Origin: Owenia fusiformis
Lineage: Eukaryota; Annelida; Polychaeta; Sabellida; Oweniidae
Assembly (NCBI GenBank): GCA_903813345.2
Contig: CAIIXF020000007.1
Span: 31,423,564-31,487,563 of the forward strand
DNA: 64,000 bases
Direction of reading: 5' to 3'
Shown piece after piece: positions 25,201-34,921 of this stretch. Under the pieces are notes generated by a model that was not told the DNA's origin, did not search any database, and was given only the letters and a program-made list of their open reading frames with translations. Numbering within the stretch: position 1 is the first letter of the stretch; each line of letters begins with the position of its first letter. The position numbers were made by a program, and so were the translations under genes.

Positions 25201-27651
25201 TATGAATCTTTTGGGAGATATTGTATTTTGATATTGTAAGGAATAGATTGGTAGGTCAATTATGCACGTACGTTGCTTGTAATTTTGTCACCCCCTATAG
25301 ATCTGATTCTGCCTTTAAGGTCTAAAATCAAACATTTTCTGGGGGACCCTTGTTTTGCTCAGCCTTTGGCCTCGCGAACCTGTTAATAAAATCCTGGTTA
25401 AGGTACTGATTATAAAATTAATGGATCTACGAATTGACAGACACACACCATTTACGCTAGTATTGAACCTTTTAGATCTACAGTTTGGGCAATTACTATC
25501 GCCATTTCCAAACCATGGGGGTTAGAAAGCCTATAGTGCATAGTTTCCAATAGACTGATAGAGCTATTGTCTGAACATATCCATACATGTATGTATATTT
25601 TAGGCTACATTTTGTATTTAAATCAAGATCTAGTGATGAAAAATCTCTTATTTGAAGCATGGGAAATCCTCACTTCAGCAAATCCACCCAAACTGTATAG
25701 CAGTTCACTAAGACTTCTCAGGGTGCCATGCCATACCTGCCAACCTATGACCAAAAATTTGCGGTAGGTTTTTTCAAAATGCGGTATTTTTTTACCAAAA
25801 TACGGTAGTTTTATGGTAGGTTTTGAAAAAATTTGGTAGTTTTTGCGGTAGAGTTTTGAAAAAATAGTACTTTTTCGGAAGTTTTTGAAAATTGCGGTAG
25901 TTTTATGGTAGATTTTGAAAAAACGCGGTAGTTTTGCGGTAGATTTTTGAAAAACTGTAGTTTTGCGGAAGATTTTGTAAAATATGGTAGTTTTCCAGTC
26001 GATTTTGAAAAAATGCGGAGGTTTTTGCAGTAGATTTTTGAAACAAACTGTAGTTTTGCGGAATATTTTGAAAATTTTAAAAAATGTGAAAGTTTTTGCG
26101 GAACACTTTGAAAAAATGTGGTAGTTTTTGCGGTAATAAAAAACTGATTTTGCGTAGATTTGACACACTTCAATGAATAAATAGTTATAATAAGGTATGT
26201 TTTCTAACACAGCATTCATGGAACTCTTACATAAACACACTACCAATTTGAACACTTCAGTGTTTTTATAACTAAGATTTTCGCCAGCTAAAATGTCACT
26301 CGACTTTTTTGCAAAAAACCTTCCAAAAAGTAACAGTCGCATTAATTCACATTGTCGTACTTACAAAATGATCCACCGCCTAACTTATGCACCATCGAAC
26401 TCGGTAATATTGTACACGTAACTATTAATTACCGTATATTCCCATAGAAAACTGGGCTTGCTTTTCAACATTTCAAGCGAAAATTCTCTACGGAGCTTTT
26501 GTTTTTCTGATGTAATTTCTTCTAAGAAATCGGTGACGTGATAGGTTCAGTTCATCTTATTTCGTAAGGGGTGTCATCTATTTAGAATATTTATTTTCAT
26601 CTTGTCCAGTCCTATATACAACCTGCCCTTATCCTTTTCGCTTGTAAAACCGCGTAGTAATGTTGAAATTATGGAATACATTCTCTGAGAGTGGCGACAT
26701 GTCTGCATCTCTACCATCTTGCGTTTGACACCCCTCATTTTGGGCGAGTCCAAGTAAACCGCACATCCGGGTGATTCGAAAATAGACATTTTTCAAGAAA
26801 ATTCGAGCGGAGAGACAGATTACTCTGGTCAAACTGAGTTTTTGACGAAACCTTTGAAAGAATCAATAAAAGGTAAGTGATATACATTAGGCGGATGCCA
26901 AAAATTAAACATGGCGCCAATTTGAAACTTCAGAATGCCTTCTGTGATTCAAAATCACAAAAAAAGTCGAGTGACATTTTAGCTGCGGTGAAAATCTTAC
27001 AGTAGAACATGTGGTAGTTGAATCACGATACTCCCCAGTGTGTTGACTGATTACATGCCAGCTTACTTAGTTACTTAATAAGTACGCAATAACCACTGTT
27101 ATCTGATATACCCAGACAATCGGCGGTTCCAATATATTAGAAGTTACATCTTGAGTTCTATAATGCATTGAGGTAGGTATCTTAAGTGTAAGGGGCGTAG
27201 ATAATTCTCCCAAGTTGTAATCGTACAGGCAAATGAATGCGCTCAGTGCAGGACTATAGTCCGGGAACGGGATAAGGTATGCACACTCTGATATGGGGGT
27301 GGCACAAGGGAATAAATCAGCTAACTCTTATATTTAGCATGTTAGCCATGAAAATAAGTTCAATGTTACTTGGACTTTAGCCTAATCGTGGGTTTTCAAG
27401 AGTCTAATCAGGGAGTGATGATGCGATGAGATTCAGATTGAAGAGAAGAACCAAATTTTACCTGCCCATTTTCCATAGTGGTCAAACTTCACTCCAAGTC
27501 CAAAAATAGGCGACAGAATGAACGCCTTTGCAAATAACCATAGACGACAAAAAACGTTAACAGTAACAATTACAGCGGATATTGCTCCAAACCACAAAAT
27601 AACTGGAGAAAGATCCCCTAAGAAATATTTCAAGTCAAAATCCAGCGCCAT
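16270..27651 (-). CDS. HSD17B12: Very-long-chain 3-oxoacyl-CoA reductase (HSD17B12-type SDR)
   Basis: Nine exons join in phase: 27651-27462, 24789-24743, 24379-24304, 23257-23147, 22381-22272, 18103-17987, 17670-17605, 17404-17255 and 16389-16270 (TAG), giving 328 residues. The start MALDFDLKYF has a strong context (aaaATGG) and leads into an N-terminal membrane segment; the frame stays open upstream to 27840, so a longer start is possible. Family marks are the TGCTDGIG cofactor loop, the ISRSPDKL segment, LVNNVGMSY, a conserved Ser 13 residues before YGATK (Tyr-x3-Lys catalytic pair), PAFVATKLSG, and a basic C-terminus with Lys at -3 and -5 (KQKST, a KxKxx-type ER retrieval signal). The enzyme reduces 3-oxoacyl-CoA in ER fatty-acid elongation; some relatives also reduce steroids. 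Introns carry many repeats, and exon 9 is preceded by tandem copies of its own acceptor. Confidence 0.93.
16381..16615 (-). repeat. 36-bp minisatellite of the exon 9 splice acceptor (HSD17B12)
   Basis: Seven copies spaced exactly 36 bp (exon-start words at 16381, 16417, 16453, 16489, 16525, 16561 and 16597). On the coding strand each unit carries the intron end tactgtttttcag and the exon start gcattcctga. The innermost copy is the true acceptor. Because 36 is a multiple of three and the units have no stops, the array is an open frame continuous with exon 9 and reads as AFLNITQITVFQ repeats. Confidence 0.9.
18118..18376. repeat. 43-44-bp intronic minisatellite next to HSD17B12 exon 6
   Basis: Six copies of a unit containing caaatcaacattattgg and tgtgtctctagg. 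The array starts about 14 bases upstream (in gene sense) of the exon 6 acceptor at 18104-18105. Unlike the three exon-edge arrays it does not include exon bases, so the acceptor itself is single copy. Confidence 0.85.
18471..22268. repeat. 3.8-kb imperfect inverted repeat filling HSD17B12 intron 5
   Basis: The left arm (about 18471-19260) is repeated in reverse complement in the right arm (about 21340-22268). Outer words are tagtgtgtgccaaa at 18471-18484 against 22255-22268, cctatgttgtggtagctta at 18514 against about 22213-22235, and the acgaaagggctaaacgg / ccgtttagccctttcgt pair. Each arm also holds a smaller palindrome centred on acaaggatcaac / gttgatccttgt (18940-19155 and 21596-21810). 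The centre (19260-21340) is unique apart from a degenerate tandem repeat. The right arm ends two bases from the exon 5 donor. Confidence 0.75.
19815..20440. repeat. Degenerate tandem repeat rich in AAGGTCA
   Basis: About six diverged copies of a unit of roughly 100-110 bp. Each copy contains words such as tcaaggtcaatatcta, atttggcgtttt, gacctttgacaaccaatgat and taggtgacctg. It lies in the centre of the inverted repeat in HSD17B12 intron 5. Confidence 0.7.
22687..23097. mobile_element. Tc1/mariner-like MITE with TA target site
   Basis: 411 bp with terminal inverted repeats of about 55 bases. The ends are CAGGGT and ACCCTG, and both flanks are TA. The arms match through aactcagtcatct. No transposase is present, so it is non-autonomous. 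It lies in HSD17B12 intron 4. TA duplication and short A-rich termini fit Tc1/mariner, but assignment is by ends only. Confidence 0.75.
23328..24240. repeat. Repeat block with perfect hairpin and GGAC microsatellite
   Basis: Starts with a perfect 13-bp-arm hairpin at 23328-23359 (catgggctttcaa, loop ttagag, ttgaaagcccatg). It ends near a (GGAC)n run at 24177-24196 followed by gctcactgtgtgagcc, another short palindrome. Probably one non-autonomous element inside HSD17B12 intron 3. The same gggctttca word reappears in hairpins near 40969 and 56508. Confidence 0.5.
24436..24537. repeat. Short palindromic MITE-like repeat
   Basis: cagtaaaacctgtaagtgg at the left is answered by ccacttacaaagg and a gttttac end at the right, giving an imperfect fold-back of about 100 bp in HSD17B12 intron 2. 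Related in sequence to 13838-13985. Confidence 0.5.
25740..26160. repeat. Degenerate tandem repeat of 'gcggtagttttgaaaaa'
   Basis: About 420 bases of a loosely repeated 30-bp motif made of ttttgcggtag and attttgaaaaa words. The bias keeps two minus-strand frames open, giving Lys/Phe/Thr-rich nonsense; these are not genes. It lies in HSD17B12 intron 1. Confidence 0.75.
26272..27001. mobile_element. 730-bp inverted-repeat element, unclassified
   Basis: Ends are inverted copies of about 40 bases: taagattttcgccagc with aaatgtcactcgac at the left, and the reverse complement (gtcgagtgacattt, gaaaatctta) at the right. No transposase is seen. A target duplication could not be settled. It lies in HSD17B12 intron 1, about 460 bp from exon 1. 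Confidence 0.6.
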
Positions 27652-27889
27652 TTTGGTCAAAGGTTTATCGTCAACTAATGGACCAATCATATTTGTCGAT
27701 ACATTCTCGTTTGGCAGCTTGTTTTGTTGACAAGAGGTCCCCGGCTGAGATTTCCCACAGACATCGGAACAGTTGGGGGGGGGGGGATTTCTGATACTCC
27801 ATGAGTGTGAAATTCCCACTTCCTTGAACAGGTGTGTCATTGTGTTGTCTTGGTTTATCGTTGGATTGCAACCAGTTAAGTTAGTGTTA

Positions 27890-28560
27890 GTTCAGCTGTG
27901 TTTCGGTTGCTTGGTTTGTCTGGCTGTCCTTGCCTGGTTGTGTTATGTCTGTTTGCCATATTATTGGGTTGTACCATATTGTATTAAGCCATTTGATAAT
28001 CAATGCTATGCTATTGTTGTCACGGATTTTATTATCATGCAGGTGGCATGTTGTGCACAATCGAGTGAGGTTTCGGGTATTACCCGATTGTGTTGTGTGT
28101 TTGATGTTTCTCTTATTGGAGAAAGTTGGTTTGGAATATTCGTGTCACAGTCTGATTGTGTTTTATTGGCTGTGCCTGGATTTGGCCATGGTAATTCAGC
28201 AATGTGTTATGTTAGGTTTGGTTTTGCCGGATGTGTTGCCTTCAGGTTTGGTATTGGGTTTTGCTCGATTATGTTATGTCAGTTTGAAAGTCGGTTATTG
28301 CGTTTAGGTGATTATTTGTCTTGTTAGTGTCTGGTTGTGTTATGCTACTTTGGTATTATTAGTTATTCCGTATTGTGTTGTTAATTTGACAATGGGTTGT
28401 GCTACGTAGTGGTATGGTGGTCGTGGAACATGTTGTGTCCGATCAGGTCAGATGTCAGGTTGTGCCCGATTGTGTTGTGTGATTGATGTGGTGTTGGAGG
28501 AAGTTGGTTGTATATATTGATATCACTGTTTGGTTGCGTTTTATTTTGTTTCAGTGATGG
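27890..28560. repeat. T/G-rich degenerate repeat upstream of HSD17B12
   Basis: Repeats of 'cgattgtgttgtgt' and 'gttatgtc' words. One block of about 100 bases (28070-28170: cgattgtgttgtgt ... gaaagttggtt) recurs at about 28455-28555. The bias gives an open but meaningless hydrophobic frame. It lies directly upstream of the HSD17B12 start, in the presumed promoter or 5' UTR region, next to a G-run at about 27775-27787. Confidence 0.6.
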
Positions 28561-29289
28561 TTTACAATAAGTATATTAAGTATATAAGTATATTACAATA
28601 AGTTGAATTGTGTTTGTTTTTGACGAACGATTGGGGTTTGATATAAGTAGGTCCTAATAGATTTTCAAAAACACAAATAAAGAAACTTAATTTGGCAAAA
28701 TGTTGAAAATATAAGACCTAGATATTGACCTTTAATCTATATCTAGATATAAAGTAGCCCCAATTTTGATTAATCACTGACCATGCAAAAGATAGTTTTA
28801 AGGCCAGAGTGCATGTTGGATTTTTTGCAATTTTGAAAAGTAATTAAACCACTCAATATTCTAGTTCAAACATTCTGAAGAATTATCAACCCTCAATTAA
28901 TAGTCTAGCTAGGTACACTAATATCTTTTGTGCAAGAATGAAAGATGTAGATGATGTGTCGATATGAGTTATGTTTATCTGAGATAAGACAATGTTCATG
29001 AAATTGCATCAAAGTGCACCCTGACCTAAGCACCCAGGGTTCAGCATCCTATTCAACAGACTGAACAAGATATCATGGCTCAATTCGTTCTGTTATATGA
29101 ATATGAATCCCAACAGGCCCCAATCAAAGAAATTTAATTAATAAATTGATTGTCTTCGAAGGTCCATGATATAATTAATATCCCACATCCTGTCCTTTTA
29201 TTACTGATAAAAACACAACGGCTTCAGAGCGGTGTCTTTGTATCAAAAGTGAGGAACAATAAATGAGACTTTTTCAAACTATAGTTTAT
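28561..29289. other. Intergenic, no feature seen
   Basis: AT-rich sequence between the HSD17B12 5' region and the fold-back element. No exon or repeat structure was recognised. Confidence 0.5.
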
Positions 29290-30774
29290 CACGCCTTACC
29301 ATCGCGTAAGCAGGCGTCACCGTACAGCGTCAAAAAATAGCGGAGTACAGTTTTCTGTACGGTAACGCAAATTAACTGCTTTGAAGCAAAAACTATGACA
29401 ATGGTTTAAAAAAATTAATTTGATGAAAACTAATACGATTTCATGTGAAATAAAAACAGCATTCTCTAAGAAATGGTTTTAACTTTCTGATTATGATAAA
29501 CGTTTTACGAGCACTGTTCGGATTTTTTCTGAGTGAATCGGCCCACATAATCGACCCAAGTGAAAAAAGGTTGTTTTTTCACTTTTCGTTTGGTTATTAT
29601 TTTCCCTGCCGTCTGAGAGTATGGATAATTATTATGAGAATATGTATTTGTTGACTACACATTTTAGAACGGGCGGAGATTCAGCAAACAACCATTCATT
29701 ATGTATATTTAAAAAAGATCAAATTTGTACGGTGACGCACCAGCTGTACGGTGACGCTATGCTTTGATGAACTAAATGAGACTAAGATTGTATGAAATGG
29801 AAACTCTGGAGTATGATAATTTGTTCATATATAGTGCATGGGCGCTACAGTTCAACGATATCTTCCACCGCTTAATGGAAGGTTACTGGAAATGTATGAT
29901 ACGGTAAAGATCATGAAACCAAAAACTCTCTTGTTGCTATGTTATTGATGTTTTAAAACAAGGGATGTCACAAGTAAATCTAATCTTGCACGTGTGACTT
30001 TTTAGGATGAAAGATGCAATATCTTGCATGGGGTAAAGATGGCTGTGTAGGCTATCTTTGTTAGTCATAGGAGAAAAGCCTGGTTTAGTTCAAATGATAC
30101 CAAAGCATTACGTCAACTTTCAAATAGTTAATTCCATGAAAACTAAAAATATCGAAATTAATACTTCCTGTCCGCCATCTTAAATGCGAAGGTGACGGCT
30201 GTAACCTTTGCTTGATACTTACCAGTGATAATGTACATGTAGATCTAACGCTTCTTTACCTCTTGTTCGAACAGTAAGCTTAGAGCAATTCATAAAATCT
30301 AAGGAATCGTCACCGTACAGCTGATGCGTCACCATATAGTTCTGATCTTTTTTAAATAAATACACTGAATGATTATTTGCCGAATATTCATCTGTTCTAA
30401 AATGTGTAGATAACAAATACATATTCTCATAAAAATAATCCATACTCTCAGACGACAGGGAAAATAATAACCAAACGAAAAGTGAAAAAACAACATTTTT
30501 CTCTCGAGTTGATTATGTGGGCCGATCCAGTCAAAAAAAATCCGAGCAGTGCTCGAAAAACTTTTATCATAATAAGAAAGTTAAAACCATTCCTAAGAGA
30601 ATGCTGTTTTTATTACACCCGAAATCGTATTTATTTTCATCTAATTAATCTTTTTAAAACCCTCATTATAGTTTTTGCTTCAACTCAGTTAATTTTCGTC
30701 ACCGTACAGAAAACTGTACTACTGTATTTTTTGACGCTGTACGGTGACGCCTGCTTACGCGATGGTTAGGCGTG
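29290..30774. mobile_element. 1.5-kb fold-back DNA element with 6-bp TSD
   Basis: Both ends are copies of CACGCC(T)TAACCATCGCG facing each other. The inverted arms run about 480 bases (29290-29765 and 30290-30774). The flanks GTTTAT at 29284-29289 and 30775-30780 are a direct 6-bp target-site duplication. The word gtcaccgtacag or its complement recurs at least seven times within the arms and ends, like a transposase-binding site array. The middle 500 bp is unique and encodes nothing recognisable; the 74-codon frame in the right arm is part of the repeat. Non-autonomous. TSDs of 6 bp occur in several DNA-transposon superfamilies, so no class is assigned. Confidence 0.8.
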
Positions 30775-31111
30775 GTTTATGCGGTAACTGCAAGAACGCT
30801 AGCTGGTGTAAAAGCAAATCACGGTTAGTATTAGACACCAAGCTGTCATCACGTAGACAGAGGGCAATACCATGCAATGACATCTTGAAAGCGAAGATTT
30901 TGAAATGTAATGTGACCCTTGGTCCCTCAAGTTCGGAAATGGGGGTATCATATGTTCCCCTCGTGGCCTTTGTGATGTACGGCGACACCCAGTCGCAGAT
31001 GGCATACATTTCTAGTATATGTACGCCCTGGTGTTACCTTTCATTTACTTTATAGAATATGAACCTCTGAAAGTTGTACAGTTTTTAGTTTGTTTACGTC
31101 AGTTATCAAAC

Positions 31112-32927
31112 ATGATGGTTGCAGTGTTTGCTGCTCTTACTTTGTTGTCTGCAGTAGTTGTCTCAGCGGATCGACAACCCGCTTACACCCCTACACATAG
31201 ATACAGGTAAGAAGAATTTGCAACCAGCATACTAGATAAAGGAGGTGGTGTGTTCTGTGTTTTGTGGCGAACAATTGAATTTTTTAAAGATAATATAACA
31301 GAGTATTATTGTTTGAAAAGCAGATAGTTGCAGTTTTATTTGTTAGGCTAACTTATGTGAACGTTTTGTAGAGTTTTCTTACCCGGCAATACGCCCATCG
31401 CGTTCCCAGTACACCGGGAAAACATTCCATTGTTATAAATTGACAGCAATCCATCTATTTTTTCTAGAATATTGGCCACCAAAGAAATGTAGTGATTTTG
31501 AACAAAAATTATGAGAGTTATTATGTGTGTCAATTTGCAACATTGAAAATTTTCCGATGTATAATGGGGCGTGATGAGCCCATTGGCAAATTGGGAAGTA
31601 GGGGCTAAAAATGTTGACAGAAGACAAAATAAAACTACACCTACCTAATTTTTTTGAATAAGATGGCAGTTTCTGTAATGTATTTCCTTTATACGCGACG
31701 AAAATACTCTACGCATTTATACCCCCTGATATGCCACATCTGCACATGATCATAGATTTTCTCGATTATCTAGCAGGGCAAAAATTATTAAATCATTCAA
31801 GTATGTTAACTAAAACTGTGAAGACTCGGGATAAAGCAACTGGTACATTTGCCTTTATTCTGGATAATAGGATGATGATGTTATAACAAGGGGTTATTGG
31901 CGACAGATCAGGTACATGGTACTAGAAAAAGGAAAGGTCGGTTTCAGAGCGTCTATTTACTTCTTTTTTGCTCGAAGGGTCCCTTCTTATGGACAAGATA
32001 GATATGGCGAACTACAGAAGCAGAATGAATTTGGGTACGATGATAGTGTTTATCACGAGGATATGTATGGGGAACCCAACGTGAACAGGGAACATACCGA
32101 TGCGGAAACTGGCGGAGGATATGAAGATACTATAGCTTATAGTTATGAAGACTATAAGAAGGGATATGCTGAATACGCTCCAAGAGGTAAAGTGGATAAG
32201 TTTATAATTGAAGAACACTGTACTGCTTCTGGTACCTTGGATAACTTGAAATTAATGTCTTGATTGGTTAAATTCGCAATCGATTTAGGAGTAACAGATC
32301 ATGTTATTTTACTCTAAAGCGGGCCTAAGACTGTTGGGTACGTATAAGGTACATGAATACTAAAAAGCCCCGTCTGTTTTAAGAGTTGGATTCACATTTC
32401 TGCGGTGGCAAGTACAACGGTAATTACGCCAATCCCGGTCTGTCGTATGATGCTGACCCTAGATGCACCTATATTTCCTGCTCCAACGACAGGACATTTT
32501 TATTTAACTGTGCCGATGGTTCCTGGAACGGGCAGGGCTACAGACATCACCAACCACACGTAAGTTATAAATTAGCCAGTTGAATCCCTGAATAATCTGC
32601 CATGCCATTTGATTCATAACTTCACCAGTTGAATCCCCGATCGAATAATCTGCCATTTGATTCATAACTTCATCCAGATTTTGCATTCGAACTACTTATA
32701 TGTTTGGGTTTGTGTTAATGGGCTAAAAGTAATAATGCAGGCTGTTTGTGGATATTTGTATATGCAAAATGCCATCACTATCACCATATTTCGAATTCAA
32801 GTCCTTGTTTTTATAGAGCAAGGAATCGTACCACTACAAGTACCAGCGCTATGGCTATGACTTTTGCCATGTCCAAGACCGCCATGCCAGTCAGGTGTGC
32901 AGACGGGGAAGTCTCGGATACGATTAG
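31112..32927 (+). CDS. Secreted chitin-binding type-2 (CBM14/peritrophin-like) protein
   Basis: Four exons join in phase: 31112-31206, 31978-32186, 32384-32559 and 32817-32927 (TAG), giving 196 residues. MMVAVFAALTLLSAVVVSA is a clear signal peptide. Exon 2 encodes a Tyr/Asp/Glu-rich linker (YGQDRYGELQ ... YSYEDYKKGYAEYAP). Exons 3 and 4 carry one six-cysteine chitin-binding type-2 module: FCGG, then PRCTYISC, FNC, FC and VC, with the aromatic residues typical of the fold between them. Such proteins bind chitin in cuticle, shell, gut or egg matrices outside the cell. The next gene, on the opposite strand, encodes a related module (shared FC-x-G, CT-x3-C-SN pattern), so the two look like an inverted duplicate pair. 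The second Met gives an equally good start. Confidence 0.85.
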
Positions 32928-33500
32928 GTCATGGATTTCACTCTAAAATGAAGCATTCATATGGGTCCACTCAAAATCTTATCCAGCGAATATCGATAGA
33001 ATCAACAAATCCACAATGGGTATATGAAAGTAGCCCCCTTTAAAGGAACCGTGTAATGTTTTAGATATTTATCGATCATAAAAATATAACTTTTTCGACA
33101 TCAAGATTGTTCAAAATTTTCGAAAGGTTTACTTTTGCAAAAGATTGTTAGTCTAAATTTTCCAAGATTTAAAACAAATGGTCACATATATATTTAGAAC
33201 AATTGGGTTATATAAGCCTATGTGTAGACTTTACACAGGGCCTTTAATGAACATTAGATACTTAACGATTTAAAAAAATGTGGTACATTATATACAGGGT
33301 GAGACTAATTTGACTATAGTTTCATTGAATGTCGTGAAATATACTTTATTTCATATTTCAAAAGTATCATGTGATTAATCAAGTTGTCCTAGTTTACATA
33401 TTAATACAAAGTTTTGCAACAGTTTGGAATGTTTAAAATACGAGTGATTTGACTTGGGGTAAACATGATCTGGTCTCCGCCCGGGGTCTCCGGCATTATC

Positions 33501-34210
33501 CTAATCATGCGTGGGTCCACGTGGAGGATACGGCAAACCACACTCTCCATAATAGTCGAATGAGTTGCATATCGTTTGTTCATTATGGAAATATGGTCGT
33601 AAAAATGGATATCCATGATACTCGTACGGATACACATACGAGTGTGGAACCCTATATGCGGGGTATCCATACCCAGTCCTGGTCCCCGGGGGACATTTGT
33701 GCACAGAGACGTCGCCGTTAGAGCATTTGAAAAAGGTGCATCCTGGTTTCCCAAATGGAGGGTAGGGGTATGCGTAGCTTCCTGGAGGCCTACCGTTGCA
33801 GAAGTTATCAGGCGGCTGTTCTGAAATAGAATGATCTTGGTGAACGTAAGATCCTCATCCTCTGATCACAGAGCTTCAAGATCCATAGCCCCGTGTCAGG
33901 GGATGAAGATCCTTCACATGTGACAAGTGACGCGTAGTATACAGTTTACTGGTAAACCAACGATATATTATTAGTATTATAATTACTTTAGTTGACCATG
34001 ATCAGCGACTAGTTTCGACCAGATGAGTCTTATACTATAAAATAACTTGCATTCTATTGTTATTCTACCCCCCCCGCCAAAAAAAAAATTACCTGTTGGA
34101 ATTGAAGAGGACACTTTGTTCGATGTTCGAGGTATTTCTCTACTAACCACAGATGTCACGGCACATGTCATCAAAGCTATCAAAGCTTTTTCCCAAGTAA
34201 TTTCCATCAT
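33501..34210 (-). CDS. Secreted chitin-binding type-2 protein, convergent paralogue
   Basis: Exon 1 (34210-34093) and exon 2 (33820-33501, TAG) join in phase to 145 residues. The start MMEITWEKALIALMTCAVTS gives a signal peptide. The mature protein has one chitin-binding type-2 module: NFCNGRPPGSYAYP, PGCTFFKCSN, HKCPPGT, TIC and GEC. A long Tyr/Pro/His-rich insertion sits between Cys4 and Cys5 (YPAYRVPHSYVYPYEYHGYP), much longer than usual. Tyr/Pro-rich loops of this kind are common in structural matrix proteins. The intron contains a C-run/A-run at 34068-34088, next to the donor. It shares the FC-x-G and CT-x3-CSN pattern with the convergent gene at 31112-32927. Confidence 0.85.
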
Positions 34211-34921
34211 TATCCAAATTATTATTTTTTTTATCTTTTTACTTTTACTTGAAATTTGAGTTGAGCAATTTGAACTAAATGCCCTTGCACTGATAGACTC
34301 AGTTACAGTTTCATCGCATCTGATGAGATGCTCCATATTTCAATCAATTAATAGTCAGGTCAAGAACTACAATATACAATTGTACAATTAGGATACGACT
34401 ACAATACCCCGCTACAATACACCATAAAACATCTATGTTGTTGTCTTTTAATTTATGGATGTCATCCAGATGCCATTTAACACTCGCGAGCATCCATCCC
34501 ATCAACATTAAATCACAAATGAGGTCTGTATTCGTGACCTTCCACTACCTGTCCATTCAAACTTTATTTTCATGTCTACTGTTTTCATTTACATTTCACT
34601 CTTTAAACGGTATACCAAACCATACACTAATAATGTGAGGTTACAGTGTTACACATGTACGTAAATAAATAAAGGTGTCAGTACCAGATAGGTGGCACCA
34701 TGGCACCCGTCTGTAAATTAGGGTTGCTGAAATCATTCCAACACACTGATGCAAGATGCAGGTCTCTTATATAACCCGAGGAAAAAATTAAACCATTTTC
34801 AAGTCCATAGAATGAGCTGGATTCAGAGATCTATTTGTACTATACAGTGAATTATCGCTTGCTCATACTCATATACTCGCACCACCTACTCCAAGAACGA
34901 GTATTTGAGGTGAGAGGTGTA
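34211..34921. other. Intergenic stretch between chitin-binding and ebony-like genes
   Basis: No exon seen. It separates the 5' end of the minus-strand chitin-binding gene from the 3' end of the minus-strand ebony-like gene, so it should hold the promoter of the first and the 3' UTR of the second. Confidence 0.5.

Noticed and set aside
25623-26342. 239-codon minus-strand open frame
   Set aside because: It is a by-product of the biased gcggtag/ttttgaaaaa tandem repeat; the protein is Lys/Phe/Thr filler without domain signs, and a second frame is open for the same reason.
27773-28327. 184-codon plus-strand hydrophobic open frame resembling a membrane protein
   Set aside because: Sits in a T/G-rich degenerate repeat; overlapping frames are open too, and the hydrophobicity follows from the T-rich composition.
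30219-30443. 74-codon minus-strand frame in the fold-back element
   Set aside because: Lies in the right inverted arm; the left arm carries the same sequence in broken form, and there is no transposase motif.
33401-33754. 117-codon minus-strand frame overlapping the chitin-binding gene
   Set aside because: Different frame from the cysteine-module reading, which has a signal peptide, clean splice and the six-cysteine pattern.
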